From the NCBI GenBank assembly GCA_003254905.1, contig QANU01077598.1, positions 402,065 to 466,064 on the forward strand: 64,000 nucleotides of DNA, in the 5' to 3' direction. Numbering within the stretch: position 1 is the first letter of the stretch; the number at the start of each line of letters is the position of its first letter. This stretch comes from Nissolia schottii (lineage: Eukaryota > Streptophyta > Magnoliopsida > Fabales > Fabaceae). Below are positions 26,447 to 40,000 of the stretch, in pieces. Below the pieces are notes generated by a model, which was not told the DNA's origin, ran no database searches, and saw nothing but the letters and a program-made list of their open reading frames with translations. The position numbers were made by a program, and so were the translations under genes.

Positions 26447-28085
26447 TCTTTATGCAACATGAGTCACTAGGGTGCTGTTCTAATTCTACAGCTTAGTGTG
26501 TGTGTATATACCAAAGACAGGAAAGGACAAAAGTGATGATGCTGCACCAGAAAGTGAAGGGAGAATGGAAGGTGGAAAAGCAAAGGTCTAGTTTTCTTAG
26601 GCCTTTTTGCAAGTCATTTTCATTTAGTCTTACTTTATGGTGATTTGGAGGTGAAAAAAATAGTAATTGGTGTATTTATGGAATTGGTATAGTGTCTGGT
26701 GATACAAGTCAGTACTTCTATTTATTTAATTACTATATTATGCTTCTGGTTCTATATTAATGGATGGTATTGTGTCTAGTGCAAATTATGTCAGTATTTT
26801 CAGGCTTTTTGATTTATAATAGCAATGTTTCTTCTTGTTCATAGTACTATTTTCTTGGTATTTGGATTGAATGTTCATTGAATCATAGGCTGGCAACAGG
26901 TTATGCCTTTTAGGGAAGTACTTTTAAAGTTTTCAAATTGCCCCACTTCTATGTAAATTGGATTTTGTGTAGACAATGTTCTGAAAAATATAAATTTGTG
27001 GTTTATACTACTTGCCTATTGCTCGCACATAATATCAAACCCTAAAGGATTTATAATTAAAAGTCGTAATTTTATTAAATTATTTTTATTTATTTATTTA
27101 TTTTATGATGAATAGAGAATATTAAAAAGTTATTATTTTTTAGACTTTAATAAATTAGAAATATGTTTAAAAAAATCTAGTTAGTATTATGAAGAAAAAA
27201 AATACTTGTATTTAAAAGAACAGTAGAGACTTTGATTAATTTGGTTCAAGCTGGATTGACCTATCATGTGCATAAAATCAATTTTATTAATCTAAAAGTG
27301 AATATATTTTTTTAAAGCTTTTGAATTGATTGTAGGACTTTCTAATTGAAATTTAAACACACTAATAACATTAAAGTTCTTTCAACTTACCTCTTTAATA
27401 TTTATAAAACTTGAACTATAAAGTTCTTTTTGGTTTTTTCCATGACGTTTTAACGAAGCTTGCCTTATCTTTGTTGTGCGTTATGAATCACGGTGGCTGG
27501 TTCCCTTTAGTACTCATTTGTTGACGTATTGCTTTGAGTAATAAAATTAAACTATCTTACAAAAAGAATTGTTTTAGTCAAACCCAGTGTTTTTGCATGA
27601 AACTCACAGTAATTCACATTTGTATATTTTATACCACTTGCATAAAAATTGTTACAGTCCTAAGCTCTAATTTGGTCGCGCGTTGATGTCAAAAGATGTG
27701 CAATAAGATATAGTTGATGCGCAACTAACATTATTATATATATACGTGTGTGTGTGTGTGATTGCCAACTTGTATGGTTGGTTAGCTGAATAAATATACG
27801 AAAAGACAGCATATATTTAACAAATTGGAGAGTGTGCAAACATGTTGGAGTGTTTTCTGCCACCTTGTAGTGGTGTTTAATATGTCCATAAAAACACCAA
27901 CATTAATATGCACGAAAAAAAAATTAGAAGATCAAATGTTGGAGTGATATCACCTCTGACGTGATGAGATATAAAAGCATATGCGTTATAATGTAGCTCT
28001 ATGTAGGACTATGCACTCTTATGCTCTCTTATTATTTTAATTTCAAAATATCGCCGCCAAAATGATTTCTGAATATTTGTTAAAT
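26079..28085. other. 3' flank of cysteine oxidase gene and intergenic DNA
   Basis: Probable 3' untranslated region followed by AT-rich sequence. Includes a perfect (TA)n run at about 26398-26441. A purine-rich block at 26515-26590 may still be transcribed. No further gene seen. Confidence 0.4.
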
Positions 28086-28242
28086 AGATTAATTTTTATG
28101 TACTGATAATCCAGAATATTGTCAATCAATAAAAATGTAAGATATGTCAAACCATGGGGAGTATTATCTTGGTAGGTTGTTATTTGTCATGATTTAACAC
28201 TTGGTTGTATAATTTTATTTTGTCAATGCATAAAAATTATCT
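28086..28242. mobile_element. MITE, same family as 21511-21677
   Basis: Left end agattaatttttatgtac and reverse-read right end gagataatttttatgcattg form the inverted termini. Confidence 0.5.
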
Positions 28243-28499
28243 CATTTAAACCTGAAAAATAATATTTGGGACGTGAACACATCACAGAGGCAGATTAGGA
28301 AGAGGGAGATTCAATCACTTATTCAACGGAGAAGCATTTGAATTTTGAAGCTACAACAAGCGAAGCCCAAATAGAAGACAACCGCCACATTTTGTTTTCT
28401 ATTAGAAGCCCACATTAACTTGTGGCTAAGAGCAATTATTTATATGGCATTTTAGGCCCAAAAATATGACATTAACAACCTTGTTTTCGGTCCAACACA

Positions 28500-29390
28500 A
28501 AACAAATATGCGCTTGTTTCTTTATGTGGAGTCAAGCTGTTCGTGCATGTTTGTTTGTTTGGGCGTTTGCGTATGGTGAATCATTCACCAAGCAAACTGA
28601 GCTGTGATTGCAGGTTTTTATTTTTCATTATTTTATATTATTCTAAAACCTCTCCTCCTGCTTCTTCCTCTTCTCACACTCTCCTCCACCATCTTTCTCA
28701 GGCATTAATAATGATCACCACCGACTTGCCTCGCTAACTCCCCCCTCCACTTCAGTGTTAGTGGTTGTCGAACTACCTGCATGCATCAGATAATGAACAC
28801 CAAGCCTCACCTATTGACCCTTCACCCCCAGCCACCACGCACGTCTTCAAAACCAAGTTCATATTAAGTGATTTTTCCAGATCTGTGACCAGACATCACC
28901 ACCCACCTCTGTCGCCGGATAACCGAGATCTACTGCTCACCGCATCCCGCCGCCACCATCACCGCTGCTCTCCATCATGTGACTTTTTAGGTCTGCAATT
29001 TTTGTTTCCAATCTACAAATTAAAGATCAACAACGAACGCAATTCTACAATGGTGGATCTGTAGCACTTACAACACATGCACCTAGATCCTTTGCAGTAC
29101 CCTCACAATCAGAACTAATCACTAATGAGATTCTGGTTATTTTTTCTTCGATTAGTCTGTGCTTGAAACTCGGTAGTTAGATGAAAACTTATTATGATAC
29201 CAATACTTTCAACGCCAAAATCTAAGATACTTTTTTCTTTGCCCTTTGAAGGATTGTTTCAAAGGGTGTGGGGTTTGTTGTGGACGTGGATGTGTGGTGG
29301 GGTGGGGTTGGGTTTCGGATGGGGCTAGCGAGGGAATGAGTGCACGGTTTGACTTATTTTGAGAAACTTTGGGCTCATGATATTTAGGTA
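28500..29390. other. CT/CCA-rich non-coding stretch, origin unknown
   Basis: Less AT-rich than its surroundings, with Pro/Ser/His-coding open frames at 28543-28737 and 28765-29064 in different frames. These have low-complexity composition and no recognisable domain. It could be a relic of a transposon leader or of a captured gene. I do not call a gene. Confidence 0.3.
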
Positions 29391-29398
29391 ATCAAAAA

Positions 29399-29613
29399 TG
29401 CTACATGTACACCCAATTTCATACATTCATACATACATCATTAATAATGCACAAACATTATTCTCACGAGTGCCTAAACATTACAAACTTGTAAATGATA
29501 CTCTCAACTATACTTAATTAAGTGCACAAACATTACATGAATTAAAATATAAACTTTATGTATATAAATTCGAGGTGTATGTATGGTGTATGGTTTTTGG
29601 TGTACGTGTAGCA
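29399..29613. mobile_element. MITE with TGCTACATGTACACC-type ends
   Basis: Left TGCTACATGTACACCCA; right end read in reverse TGCTACACGTACACCAA. The interior is also partly self-complementary (catacattcatacatac against gtatgtatggtgtatgg). 215 bp. Confidence 0.6.
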
Positions 29614-32076
29614 GAACTCTTATGTAATTTAATCTGTTATAATTTTTTATTATTATGTAAGGTGTATATATGATATGTTGATTGAATGAAATATACACTC
29701 ATATTCGGACCATAACTCTACTCTCTTTAATTAAATCTTTATTTGATCCTTCTTAATAATTTGAATATGATTGAATTTTTTTTAATTAATGTCTCTTAGC
29801 TGTCCTTACCACTGGTTTTTCCAAAGAAAATGGCAAGCCTTAATCCAATTATCTCCACGTTGTGAAACGGAGTAATAATACATGCTAGGTGTTTGGTTTC
29901 TGTTTTTGAATAATTTAGAGGGGGAGATCGTACTCGAAAAATTAAGGTTTACTTATTTTGTAAATTTTTTTGGTTTTAGTTTTGTTTCGTTTTTTTTTTC
30001 AGAAGAAATTCTGGCTCTAGAATTAGTTCTCACCGAAAGCAACAACTGAGTTACTTTTGTAGTTTATTCATTAAGTTTATCAAAATTATGTTTTAGATAA
30101 AATTTATCAAACATATATAAATTAATTTACTTAATTAAAATCACTTTTATCTAAAATTAATTTTGGCCAATTAAAAAAATCATCATAAATTATATAAGTT
30201 TGCAAATACCAAACTAACCATAAATATAAATATTGGATTTGAATAACACTTAAATATTACTTGACCTTCAAGGTATACTATAGAACCTACTATAGTGCTC
30301 CAAGAGGCACGTATGCCTTACATTTAGGGGTTAATGTGACTCTAATTTATACCATAGTTCTTTATTTGACGGCAAGCTACAGGAAAATGTGAATTGGAGG
30401 GTGGAATCTAAATATTTTAATCTAACCAAGCCTTAAAATTCGAGTTACTTAATGGCTAAACGACAGAATGCATGTCACTCAAACATATCTATATATGCGT
30501 TATGGATATATAAACTATAATTAACATATATTAACATATTGACTCATATCGTGTTAATTTATTTAAAATCCAACAATCATATTCAATTTCTTGATGATGA
30601 GATTGCTGAGCATATATTAATCAATTGAAGGGTAATACCTAGAACTCAGATCCCGTGGCACATAATTTGGGGCTAGTCAATCATAATTTTAAAAGGATTG
30701 AGATAACCTAACATGGACGTTATTTTAAAAATATTATGTGAAATTCCACCGATTGACCTATACTTTAATTGATTGGAATTCACGGTTTGAAAATTTTAAT
30801 AATAATTAATTAAATGACTCAAAACTCATACTTGAAGTTAATAGTTATGCTATGACATTACTTCTACAGTCGTGAAAAGTTGATTTGTAATAATAATTTA
30901 TATAGAGCTGTATCGAATAAAAAATTGTACCAAAAAAATCTGTTGCTTGAGAACTATGGTTTTTTCTTCTTCTTCTTCTAAATAATAATAAAACATTAAT
31001 ATTACAAGTATTATAAACTCACTAATCACAATTACATGATAAATAGCATTATAAGTCAATAAGCTGGAACTTAAGCGGCCTTCAGTTCAACTGACTTTTT
31101 CCTTTAATCTTTGTGTTTAGTAGGATTGTTGGGTTTGGATTAGGGGTTCAATCTTCTAAAAAAAAATATTGTTTGATGCATGGCATTATTAAGAAAAAAA
31201 AATATTATTTGATGCATTGTCAAAAAAAATATTAAATGCAATCAACTTATACATAAATGTGTATATATATAAAATAAAAAAAAACTTATACGTAAATGAC
31301 TAAGAACACCGTGACATATTTTAAATATCTATTACACGCTATCTACTTTCATATAGAAAGCAAGTCAATGCCAGTGGACAGCACAGCAATAGTTTAATTA
31401 CAACCAAACACTGTTTGATGCATAGCAGTATTAAATATATAAAATAAGATTTTTTTTTTTGCCAAAATTAAAAAAGAAAAGCATGTAAACAAACATATGT
31501 GTACAGAGATAAAAATAAAAGTATGCAAAAGGTTGGCCGTAATATTGGTAGTAAATAACAAAAAAAAATGTATAGTTAAAATCTAAAAATCTGATTATTT
31601 GTTAGCAACAGCAAGGCCAAAACCTTTTACATAATGACTTCTTTTCCATTTTTCTTTAATCTCTTTTTTGATAAACTAAATATTGCAACATTGACTCCAT
31701 AGCCATGTGACGTCTTGTGTTGGGTACGAAGCTTCAACTATAGTACCAAGTAATGTACAATTTGTGTGCCAAATTGCACCTTTCTTCTCCCTGTCAACCT
31801 CATTTATGACTTAGATTCCTGAGATCATATCATTAATTAAATATACAATAATAATAAATAAACAAATAAAAAACAAAAAATAGCTTAGCAATTGGTGTTG
31901 ACATTATGGGTGTGGCTGCGTAATGAGGGAGGTGGATGAGCTCTAAGATCTATATTTGTTTATACCATGCCTAGCACCAAGTTGGCGACCTGTTGGTTTG
32001 GGTGAAAGGGACTCTGGGAAATTTGATCTTAAGATTCATGTGTACATAAGAAACGTAGTTAGGAGAGTTCTCACTC
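29614..32076. other. AT-rich intergenic DNA upstream of the WRKY gene
   Basis: No coding frame or element could be supported. The last few hundred bases should hold the distal WRKY promoter, including a TTGACT motif near 31692. Confidence 0.4.
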
Positions 32077-32082
32077 GGATGT

Positions 32083-32088
32083 TTGACC
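32083..32088 (+). promoter_or_regulatory. W-box upstream of the WRKY gene
   Basis: TTGACC, the core W-box bound by WRKY factors, lies 235 bases before the start codon. Auto- or cross-regulation is common in this family. A TATA-like tatatata follows at about 32268. Confidence 0.35.
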
Positions 32089-32317
32089 GTATTTTAAAAG
32101 ATTAATTTATCACATGTTAGATAAAAAGATAATACAAAAAATAAAAAAATTGTCTATCATTCTATATATGTACACGCACATATTAATATATTAGTAAGAT
32201 CAATTAATCTAACTCAAAATATTGTGCTTGTTCCCTCCCGATATAGGTTTTTTCATTTCCGGGTTTTATATATATGGTGTTATGTGAGGTTGGAGGGGGT
32301 CTACTGCAGAAATAATA

Positions 32318-34631
32318 ATGGAGGCCATCTCACAAATGTGTAGTCCCTATGGTCCAGAGATACAAGAGAAGAGAGTCACTTCCATTTTCCCTCAAGATGA
32401 TTTCAGTATCCAAGATGTTGGAAAGGTACTCGAATCCATTCCTTCACCAATTCTTTCTTCTTTTTGAAACCTCGACTGAGTCTAAATAAATTTATAACTT
32501 ATGGTTAAAAAGAGTCTAAATATGTTTCCTTTGAATTCTGTGCCAAACTGAAGAAACCAAAAACAAAAAAGTAGGATTTCCAAGTTCCAAATTTTATGGA
32601 ATGTTTTTCTGTAGTGTTTTTTTTTTTTTCCCGAAGATGCCTTTGCAACATCACACATCATATGAATTGTTGAATTAAAATTTCTATTTACTGAATTAGA
32701 TAATAAACAAAGAAAGAATGTTGTTCTGGTAATGCAAACCTTAAATAGACCAAGCATCATATTTACATTCACACTGTTTAAAATTGTACAATTTAGTAGT
32801 ATAATCCTTAACTAAAATTCAAAATAAAAGATCTAGATGTTAATGATTTGAATATTGACATGATTTTTGATAGAATATTACGACGTCGTCTGATCCAAGT
32901 AACCGATCTCACACCTACTGGGATAAGGTTGTTTTTGTGCAAATTTAGTAGTTATCTTTCAAGTATATTCTCTTCTGCTATTGAAGCCATGGTTCATATA
33001 TTCAGCAATAAAGATGGCTGATTATTTGTCATTGTTATTAAATTATTTTTTGAAAAAAATCTAGGATGATAAACTCAAATCTGCTGAAGCTGAGATGGGT
33101 GAGGTGAAAGAAGAGAATGAGAGATTGAAAATGATGCTAGAGCAAGTTGAAAAGGATTACCAAACCCTTCAACTCCATTTCTTTGACATCCTTCACAAAG
33201 AAGCATCTAAGAAAGGTGCAACTGATGAAACAGAAGAGCCTGAGCTTGTGTCACTAAGCCTTGGAAGAACTCCAAGAGAGCCTAAGAAAGATGCAAGAAT
33301 CGAGAAGTCCAACATAAGCCTAAAGAAAAATGAAGATTTGGAAGCATGCTTAACTCTTGGATTAGACTCTAAATTTATCTTGTCAATGTGTAACAACTTA
33401 GAAGATCCAAAGGATGCAGAATCAGAAGGAACTTTGTCAACACACAAAATGAGAAACGAAGATGATGAAATTTCAGATCGAATGCCTGCCAAGAGAGCCA
33501 GGGTTTCTGTTAGAGCTAGATGTGATGCTCCTATGGTCAGTATCAACGAAAAATCATATTACAATTCTACAATTCTTGGTGATTTTTAATTTTTTCTTTT
33601 CTTTCTTGTCTAGTACTAATAGCAAGTGGTGTTTGCCTTCCAAACAGATGAATGATGAGTGCCAGTGGAGGAAATATGGACAGAAGATAGCGAAAGCAAA
33701 TCCGTGTCCGCGTGCATACTATCGATGCACCGTCACACCAGCATGCCCAGTTAGGAAACAGGTATCTATACATTATATGATGAAGAGGTTGTTTTTGGGA
33801 TTTGAATCCATGACCTTTGGGTCAAAAGGCAGCAACCTAACCGTTGGGCCAAGGTTTATTGTCTATGAAGCAAGAATATCCCAATTTTAATCTTTAATGT
33901 TTGAATGATTTCAGGTGCAAAGATGTGCTGAAGACACGTCCATCTTAATCACCACATATGAAGGGACTCATAACCATCCACTTCCATTTTCAGTATCAGC
34001 CATTGCTTCCACCACATCTGCTGCATCATCAACATCTCAGCCTAAAAGTCACATTCCTTCATCACTTGGAAATGTTCCAACATTACTACTCAATGGCCAC
34101 AGTTTCAGTCACCAATTTGATCCGCCACGAGCAGAACATGTTCTGTTACCAAACCATGCCTCACATTTGTTCCCTAATAATACCACAATGCCTATTGATA
34201 AAAGACACATAAGGCCAGTTATCTTGGGAAACCAATTCCAACAACATTTCAATCAACAATGCAATAAGAACCAAACTCCTTCGAAGGAGGCTTTGGAGGA
34301 AACAATAACCAAAGCGATCAACACTGATCCTAGCTTCCGGTCAGTAATAGCCGCCGCGGTTTCGTCTATAGTGGGACAAGGATTGTCGACCGGTGGCTAC
34401 CAAGAAGGAAGAGAGATTCTACCTTCAGGATTAAACTTGAAACCAAGGGAGCATCCTCAATTGAATCAATATAACAAAGGGTACTTAGAAGGCTACTTCA
34501 AAAGATTATTACACTCTTCAAGTTCTCAGGTTGGAGAGCACATGATTCTCCAACCCCAATTACCATATTCTTCTCTCTCCAAGAGAAGCACAAGCACACA
34601 TGCTTCCATTGTAGATCAAATTAACCATTAA
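32318..34631 (+). CDS. WRKY72: WRKY transcription factor, group IIb, WRKY72-like
   Basis: Four exons, 32318-32425, 33065-33535, 33648-33761 and 33915-34631, encode 469 residues. Residues 39-80 form a leucine-rich coiled coil typical of groups IIa/IIb. A basic patch [10 protein letters not shown] (179-188) is the likely nuclear signal. The WRKY domain follows with WRKYGQK at 200-206 and a C2H2 zinc finger of Cys220, Cys226, His250 and His252 with spacing C-X5-C-X23-H-X-H, exact for group II. The intron after VRKQ (Gln231) is at the position usual for groups IIa/IIb. The domain begins NDECQW where most relatives, as I recall, have NDGCQW. The C-terminal half is Ser/Asn/His-rich with an [21 protein letters not shown] block shared by WRKY72/61/9-type proteins. 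It binds W-boxes (TTGACC/T). The neighbouring cysteine oxidase gene supports the WRKY72 assignment, because the two are adjacent in Arabidopsis. Confidence 0.93.
32840..32945 (+). mobile_element. SINE-like fragment in WRKY intron 1
   Basis: Contains tgatttttgatagaatatt, gtcgtctgatccaag, tgggataagg and a T-rich tail. Same family as 25753-25875. Confidence 0.5.
33765..33875 (-). mobile_element. tRNA-derived SINE head in WRKY intron 3
   Basis: On the minus strand it reads ccttggcccaacggttagg (A-box-like), gttgctgccttttgac, then ggtcatggattcaaatccc (B-box-like) and an aacaacctctt block. It fills most of the 153-bp intron between exons 3 and 4. It resembles a tRNA but is not a complete cloverleaf. 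Confidence 0.6.
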
Positions 34632-35279
34632 TTCCCAAAAATGTAGTCATTCAATGTAATTTTTGCAAGAGTATGTTATACGCACTTATTTGATGTGAAA
34701 CATCAGACCGAATGAATTTATTGTTCCATACATACATATTTGAAAATGTGTTGTATACAACTATTCATGATTTATAAAACTTCTTTGTTTAATAAAAGGT
34801 TACCAAACATTTTGTTTATTTTTAGAGGATGAAAATATTTATTATTAATGCCACATTGAATGTCATAGAAATTATTACCATTAGGTTCATTAATAGATAA
34901 ATCCTTTCAGTTGTTGGGGGTGTTTTATTAATATCCAGGTGTATCCTAGGGGGTTTTCAATTTAGTAGATCATAATTAATGTTAAAACCTTAAATTAAGG
35001 TCTAGGAAGATTTGTTTTCCGCAATCCACTAAATTTGAGGTGTTAGACTTTTATTTAACCAAAAATTCCTCTAATTATTTTAAAATTTTCTAAATTGCCC
35101 TCACTGAAGTCGCGTAGCTTACATAAAAATAAAAAAGCTATTGATTGCATTAAAAATGTAACTATAGATGAAGGTGGAGAGGTTCCTTTCTTTTTCTCAT
35201 AGGCTCAAACGATAGGCATTGAAAAGTAAACTAATGCTCGTTAACTACAAACAGATATATAAAATGATTATATTGCCTT
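34632..35279. other. 3' flank of WRKY gene
   Basis: Probable 3' untranslated region for the first 150-200 bases (AATAAA-like signal in ttaataaaagg near 34790), then AT-rich DNA with no recognisable feature. Confidence 0.4.
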
Positions 35280-35284
35280 CTGTC

Positions 35285-35520
35285 CTTAGCTTAAACTCTG
35301 GAAAGAAAGTATTCTTAATATAGTATCAAAACTACTATAATTAAAAAGTCAAGAATTCGACCCTTCATAAACTCCATTTCCAAAAAATATCCACACGCTG
35401 CAAGTCAAAAGAACTTTTGTATAAAAAAAAAGTATAAAGAAATATATAAAATCATTAAATTGTCTCCTCCCATTAGCTTAAGTTTTTAGAAGAGATGATT
35501 CTTAACATTAAGAACGTATA
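35285..35520 (+). repeat. dispersed LTR-like repeat (family L)
   Basis: Order of blocks: ttcttaatatagtatcaaaac, attaaaaagtcaagaattcga, aaaatatccac, atataaaatcattaaattg, ttagcttaagtttttagaag, gattcttaaca. The phrase resembling tggtatcagagc is like the tRNA-Met primer-binding site next to plant Copia LTRs. Other copies are at 43895-44100, 44637-44849, 48400-48625 and 63620-63825. Confidence 0.55.
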
Positions 35521-35905
35521 CATATCATGACAAAGAAAAAAAAGCCATACATACATAAAATAAAAGACTAACAAGCAAAATATAACACAAATGTTTTTGA
35601 TTATTAAGGGATTTTGGTGGAGTTGTCACCGTACATCAGACTGAATGTGAATAATTAAAAACTTGTTTATGTACAAAGATCGTGGCTGAGATGCAGTGCT
35701 AAGACCACAATTCATTTTCCCCTACCCCAAACTTTGTCACAAAGAAAATCATCCTCTGGTGGTCACAATTTCCACCAAATAACATCAATAAATGAAAGAA
35801 CAAGGATTCAACTTATAGAAAGCAATTCTAAGTCATTTTTACTTATCAACGTGATTATTTCCTGGATAAGGCTCATCGGAAATGTCTCTAAAGTGAGAAA
35901 ATAGG

Positions 35906-36128
35906 GGTCTGTTTGATTTGCATTTCTATTTCCAGTTTTTATTTCCTATTTTCAGACTATTTTTTATTTTTCAGAAATTTTGTAGAAGAAATAGTGAAAA
36001 CTAGAAATGGAAACATGAAATCGAATTTTTCTGTTTTCACTGTTTCCTTCACAAAAATCCTGAAAAACAGAAAACAAACTCAAAACAGAAAATGAAAACT
36101 AAAAACAGAAATGCAAACCAAACAGACC
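35906..36128. mobile_element. MITE with GGTCTGTTTG ends
   Basis: Left end GGTCTGTTTGATTTGCATTT; right end read in reverse GGTCTGTTTGGTTTGCATTT. The 223-bp interior is also largely self-complementary. The 60-codon plus-strand frame inside it is incidental. Confidence 0.85.
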
Positions 36129-36500
36129 ACAAGTATTTTAGCCCTTAGACCAATAAAGTGCAGACCACTAAAAGATCCAATGGTGAATACCCTTTTTACT
36201 TTTGCTTTACGAGACAAACTCACTTTCGAGGAGCTGTTTGCCCGATTCAAAAGCTACCAAGGAGCCCTTCCATTAAAGTTGAAATCGGCTACGTAAATTG
36301 CTTTCGCCATTTCTGTCATTGTTTTATGTAGTCCTCTCCCTATCACAATCCGACAACATAGAATCTTGTGACGGCACCGGGATACAAAACCTACAAAACA
36401 GAAACAGAAACAGAAGGGGGAATGAGAGAAAAAACTTTGTTACTAGAGAGCATTACAAGGGGAATGGCCATAATGGCATAATGGAGGTCCCAACATAGTT
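36129..36500 (+). other. two short unrecognised open frames
   Basis: Frames 36111-36296 (ending ELFARFKSYQG...) and 36298-36498 follow the MITE in different phases. The first starts inside the MITE. Neither matches a protein I know. They may be relics of captured coding sequence, or chance. Confidence 0.2.
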
Positions 36501-36596
36501 TTCACAATACTACTACTATGGACTAGGGATCGCTATAAGATCGAAGATTCGAGAAATTATGCTTGGCTTCTATATCTAGCTGAATATTATGTAGTG

Positions 36597-36837
36597 CTTG
36601 GTAACCATCTTTGGGGACAAAATACGAAGAATTGGGGAAGGAGACGGAAACATAAAATTGCCTTTGTATTGGGATAATTTTTTTAACCTTTTAGTACATC
36701 AAAAAATGAAGAATACAGGAGACATGTCTAAATACGATTTTTAGTTAATTTCTGTACCTCAAAACTAGAGGGACGTAAGAGACGTGTCTCTGTTGTCTCT
36801 ACGTCTCCGTATCTTCTGTCCTAAGATGCTTACCAAA
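36597..36837. mobile_element. MITE with CTTGGTAACCATCTT-type ends
   Basis: Left end cttggtaaccatctttgggg; right end in reverse tttggtaagcatcttaggac, followed on both sides by ata(c)gaag/gga(g) text. It lies in the 3' flank of the GUF1-like gene. Confidence 0.6.
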
Positions 36838-37041
36838 GATGGACAAAAGAAGTCAATCTTCACTTTGTAGAAACTAGACGCGAATTAAAGCCTACCATGT
36901 AATAGTTTGTTTTATTACCCTTCTTTATTTGTTAACACAGTAGTTATGCTATAGCCTCAAATTGTAAGTTTCATTTCAGATAGAAAGGAAAACAAGAAGT
37001 CATTACCAATGTCTAATACATGTTATCTCCGAACAAGTCTG

Positions 37042-40000
37042 CTATGAAACCTTCAATAGTTCATGAAATGCTTCTTGTGGTATATCGACAGAACCAACAC
37101 GTTTCATTCGCTTCTTTCCTTCCTTTTGCTTCTCCAACAGCTTCCGCTTTCGAGTAATATCACCACCATAACACTTTGCAAGAACATTCTTCCTCATTGC
37201 AGAAATCCTACAATAAATGTAGAGTGTCGGCATGGCAAAACCAATATGACTTAATCCTCCATCCTTTGCTTTGTTTAGGGTGCTTAAAGCCTATCTACCT
37301 AACCGCTATTGGAAATAAAATGACTGAGATAATTAGGACTCTAATGATCAATATTAGCAATTTCGTTAGCATAATACTTTAAAAAGAAACTTACGTCTCT
37401 CTTGCTATAACCTTTGATCCAATGGCAGCTTGTATGGTTATCTCAAACATTTGCCTGTTAAAAAATTTAGAGAATTTCAGGATGAGTTGGAAACTAAAGT
37501 GGTGCCGTGTCGGTGTGAAACAAAAAAAACTAGTTCTTAAACTGAAAGACCTGTCTATGACTTTCTTCAATTTTTCCACCAGTTCACGCCCAACGCGATA
37601 TGCTTTCATGTTATGAACGATAGTTGACATTGCATCAACAGGTTGCCCATTCAGGAGAATATCGAGTTTCACCAGATCAGACTGTTGATAACTGTAATTG
37701 CACCCATCCACTCATCAAATTTACTCGCTTATACAAAGTCAATATATATAAATGTAGATGAGAATGGGAGAAGGACACCACGTATCACAACTTATCTAAT
37801 ATCTATATCGATCTACATTCACATGCACCAGATAATTGTTTCAAACCATACGCAGTAGAGTATGCCATCACTGTCTATAGAGTAAATAGGAGTGGGAACG
37901 CAACAATAACCATGCACATAGTTATTATACAGGGAAAGAGAAAGGGGTACTTACTCTGCATCCTCATAATCAAATGATGCATAGCCTGATGTTATGCTCT
38001 TCAATTCATTATAAAAGTCAACAACAATTTCTCTCAAAGGCATGCGATACTTCATGAATGCCCGTTGACTGCAGTAGTGAAACATAATTGATCATTGTCT
38101 CAACCATGTAAGTTCATGGACAGAAATACACAGTAAAGCATCAAAGTGTCAATTTTTGTGGAATTCACATCACCATAGATACGTTCATGAACAGAAATGC
38201 ACTTTCAGCCTAACATCCTCGGCAAACCACATGACTCCATGATATTATTCACGGATTGATAATTCGATATATGAATGAAATGGAAACTACGGCAAGTTTG
38301 TACCTGTCAATGAATGAGTACTCCAACTGCTGACCCCTACGCTCAGAGCAAAGGGTGATAACAGCTCCCACATACCTTCAATATCAATAAATTAATATAA
38401 AGAATATTTATCTCTGAAAGCATCAAACAAATTTTACTCAGGGTTGTACAAGAGCTTACTCACTAGGAATGATTATAGTAGCTATTACTGTAGGTTCCCA
38501 ACAAGCCGTCACTCTTTGCTTCGGATTAGAGGGTAACAAAGCAGGATTCTGAACTTCTAATTTGCTGTAAAGAAAATCCCAAATATTAGTAAATCATAAT
38601 AGAAGGTAGCCTGACAAATACAACTTTGTTACCTACCTTCCATCAGAATACTCAAATATATAAGGAACAGTAGGAACAGTTGAGATAATATGAGCTCCAT
38701 ACTCCTGTTTACACAAATATAATATTTGTTACCATAGGTGAAAATAAAAGAACAAATTAAATATCTTAGATCAATTTATCAAAATTTCAAAATATATGGC
38801 ATACATAGAAATCTTGGTAATTCCACAACAAATAACATTAACAATGCCTATGAAGCATACATACCATTCAAAATTTTTGAAGGTACGCTATTTAGCAAAA
38901 TATATCTTCACTATCAACATAAAGTTATCATTTTGGTTTCCATTTAGGGATATATTACCTGTTCAAGCCGTTGATGAAAAACATCCATGTGAAGTAAGCC
39001 TAAAAATCCACACCTGATTGAATATAAAGGGATACGTAAGAAAGCTAATCCACATGCAGCTTGCTATGCTTTAAATTTCAGCAGAACTAAATTACCACCC
39101 CATTCGTTTAGTAGTAGATACCAGACCTGAACCCCAGACCTAGAGCCGTGCTAGTTTCTTTAGTAATAGAGACACTAGCATCATTACATGTCAGCCTTTC
39201 TATTGCATGGTTGAGTGCTTCAAAATCAGATCCATCTGCTGGATAAAGACCAGAGAACACCATATGTTTTGCTGGTTTGAATCCTACAGTTTAAAATTAT
39301 CAAATGTTAATTTAAAAATAAGATACATAAGACAAAGAAATGCACCCACATACACTACACAGTATAGTATATATGATAATGTTCTAATACACAGGAGGAA
39401 AGAAAGAACAATAAATATAAATATCACATTAGCTTGATTACTTAGATACGTATTTTTAAAGGAAAATTAACAATGGTCAAGCAAAGTAATGAACTCATTC
39501 CATTCTCACAGTCAGTTAATAACAAGTGTAGCAAAAGTGAATGAGACCTACAAGATTCTAGAAAATAGAAACACGGTGTAGTAAAGGACAGTAAGAATAG
39601 CCTAAATGTAAGGGTCTCACAACCAACTATCTTAAACAAATAACAGATAACAAGTAATTTCACAGTTTCCAACAAAAGAACTGACAAACTAATGTCTGCA
39701 GATGGGAACATAAAAGATGGCAGCTATACCTGCAAGAGGCTCTACAGAGTTTCGAGTATGGTAAATTGTATCTCCAACACGTGCCTCTTTGGTTGAGCGC
39801 ATACCACTTACAACATAACCAACTTGACCAGTAAGCAAGATTCCAGTAGGTGTGAGTTCAGGATGCATGATGCCAATATCCAAAGCTTCATACGACTGAC
39901 CAGTAGCGGCAGATGAAATCTTATCCCCCTTGCGAAGGGTGCCATCAACAACAGCAACATGGCATATCACCCCCTTGTATTCATCATAGTATGAATCAAG

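Noticed and set aside
28543..29064. Possible Ser/Pro/His-rich protein gene
   Set aside because: Two frames in different phases, low-complexity composition, no motif, and no convincing start or splice context.
33193..33546. 117-codon minus-strand frame inside the WRKY gene
   Set aside because: Shadow of WRKY exon 2.
33765..33875. Possible tRNA gene on the minus strand
   Set aside because: A and B boxes are visible but the arms do not pair into a cloverleaf, and the sequence continues like a SINE inside an intron. The same applies to 9992-10125 and 54247-54424.
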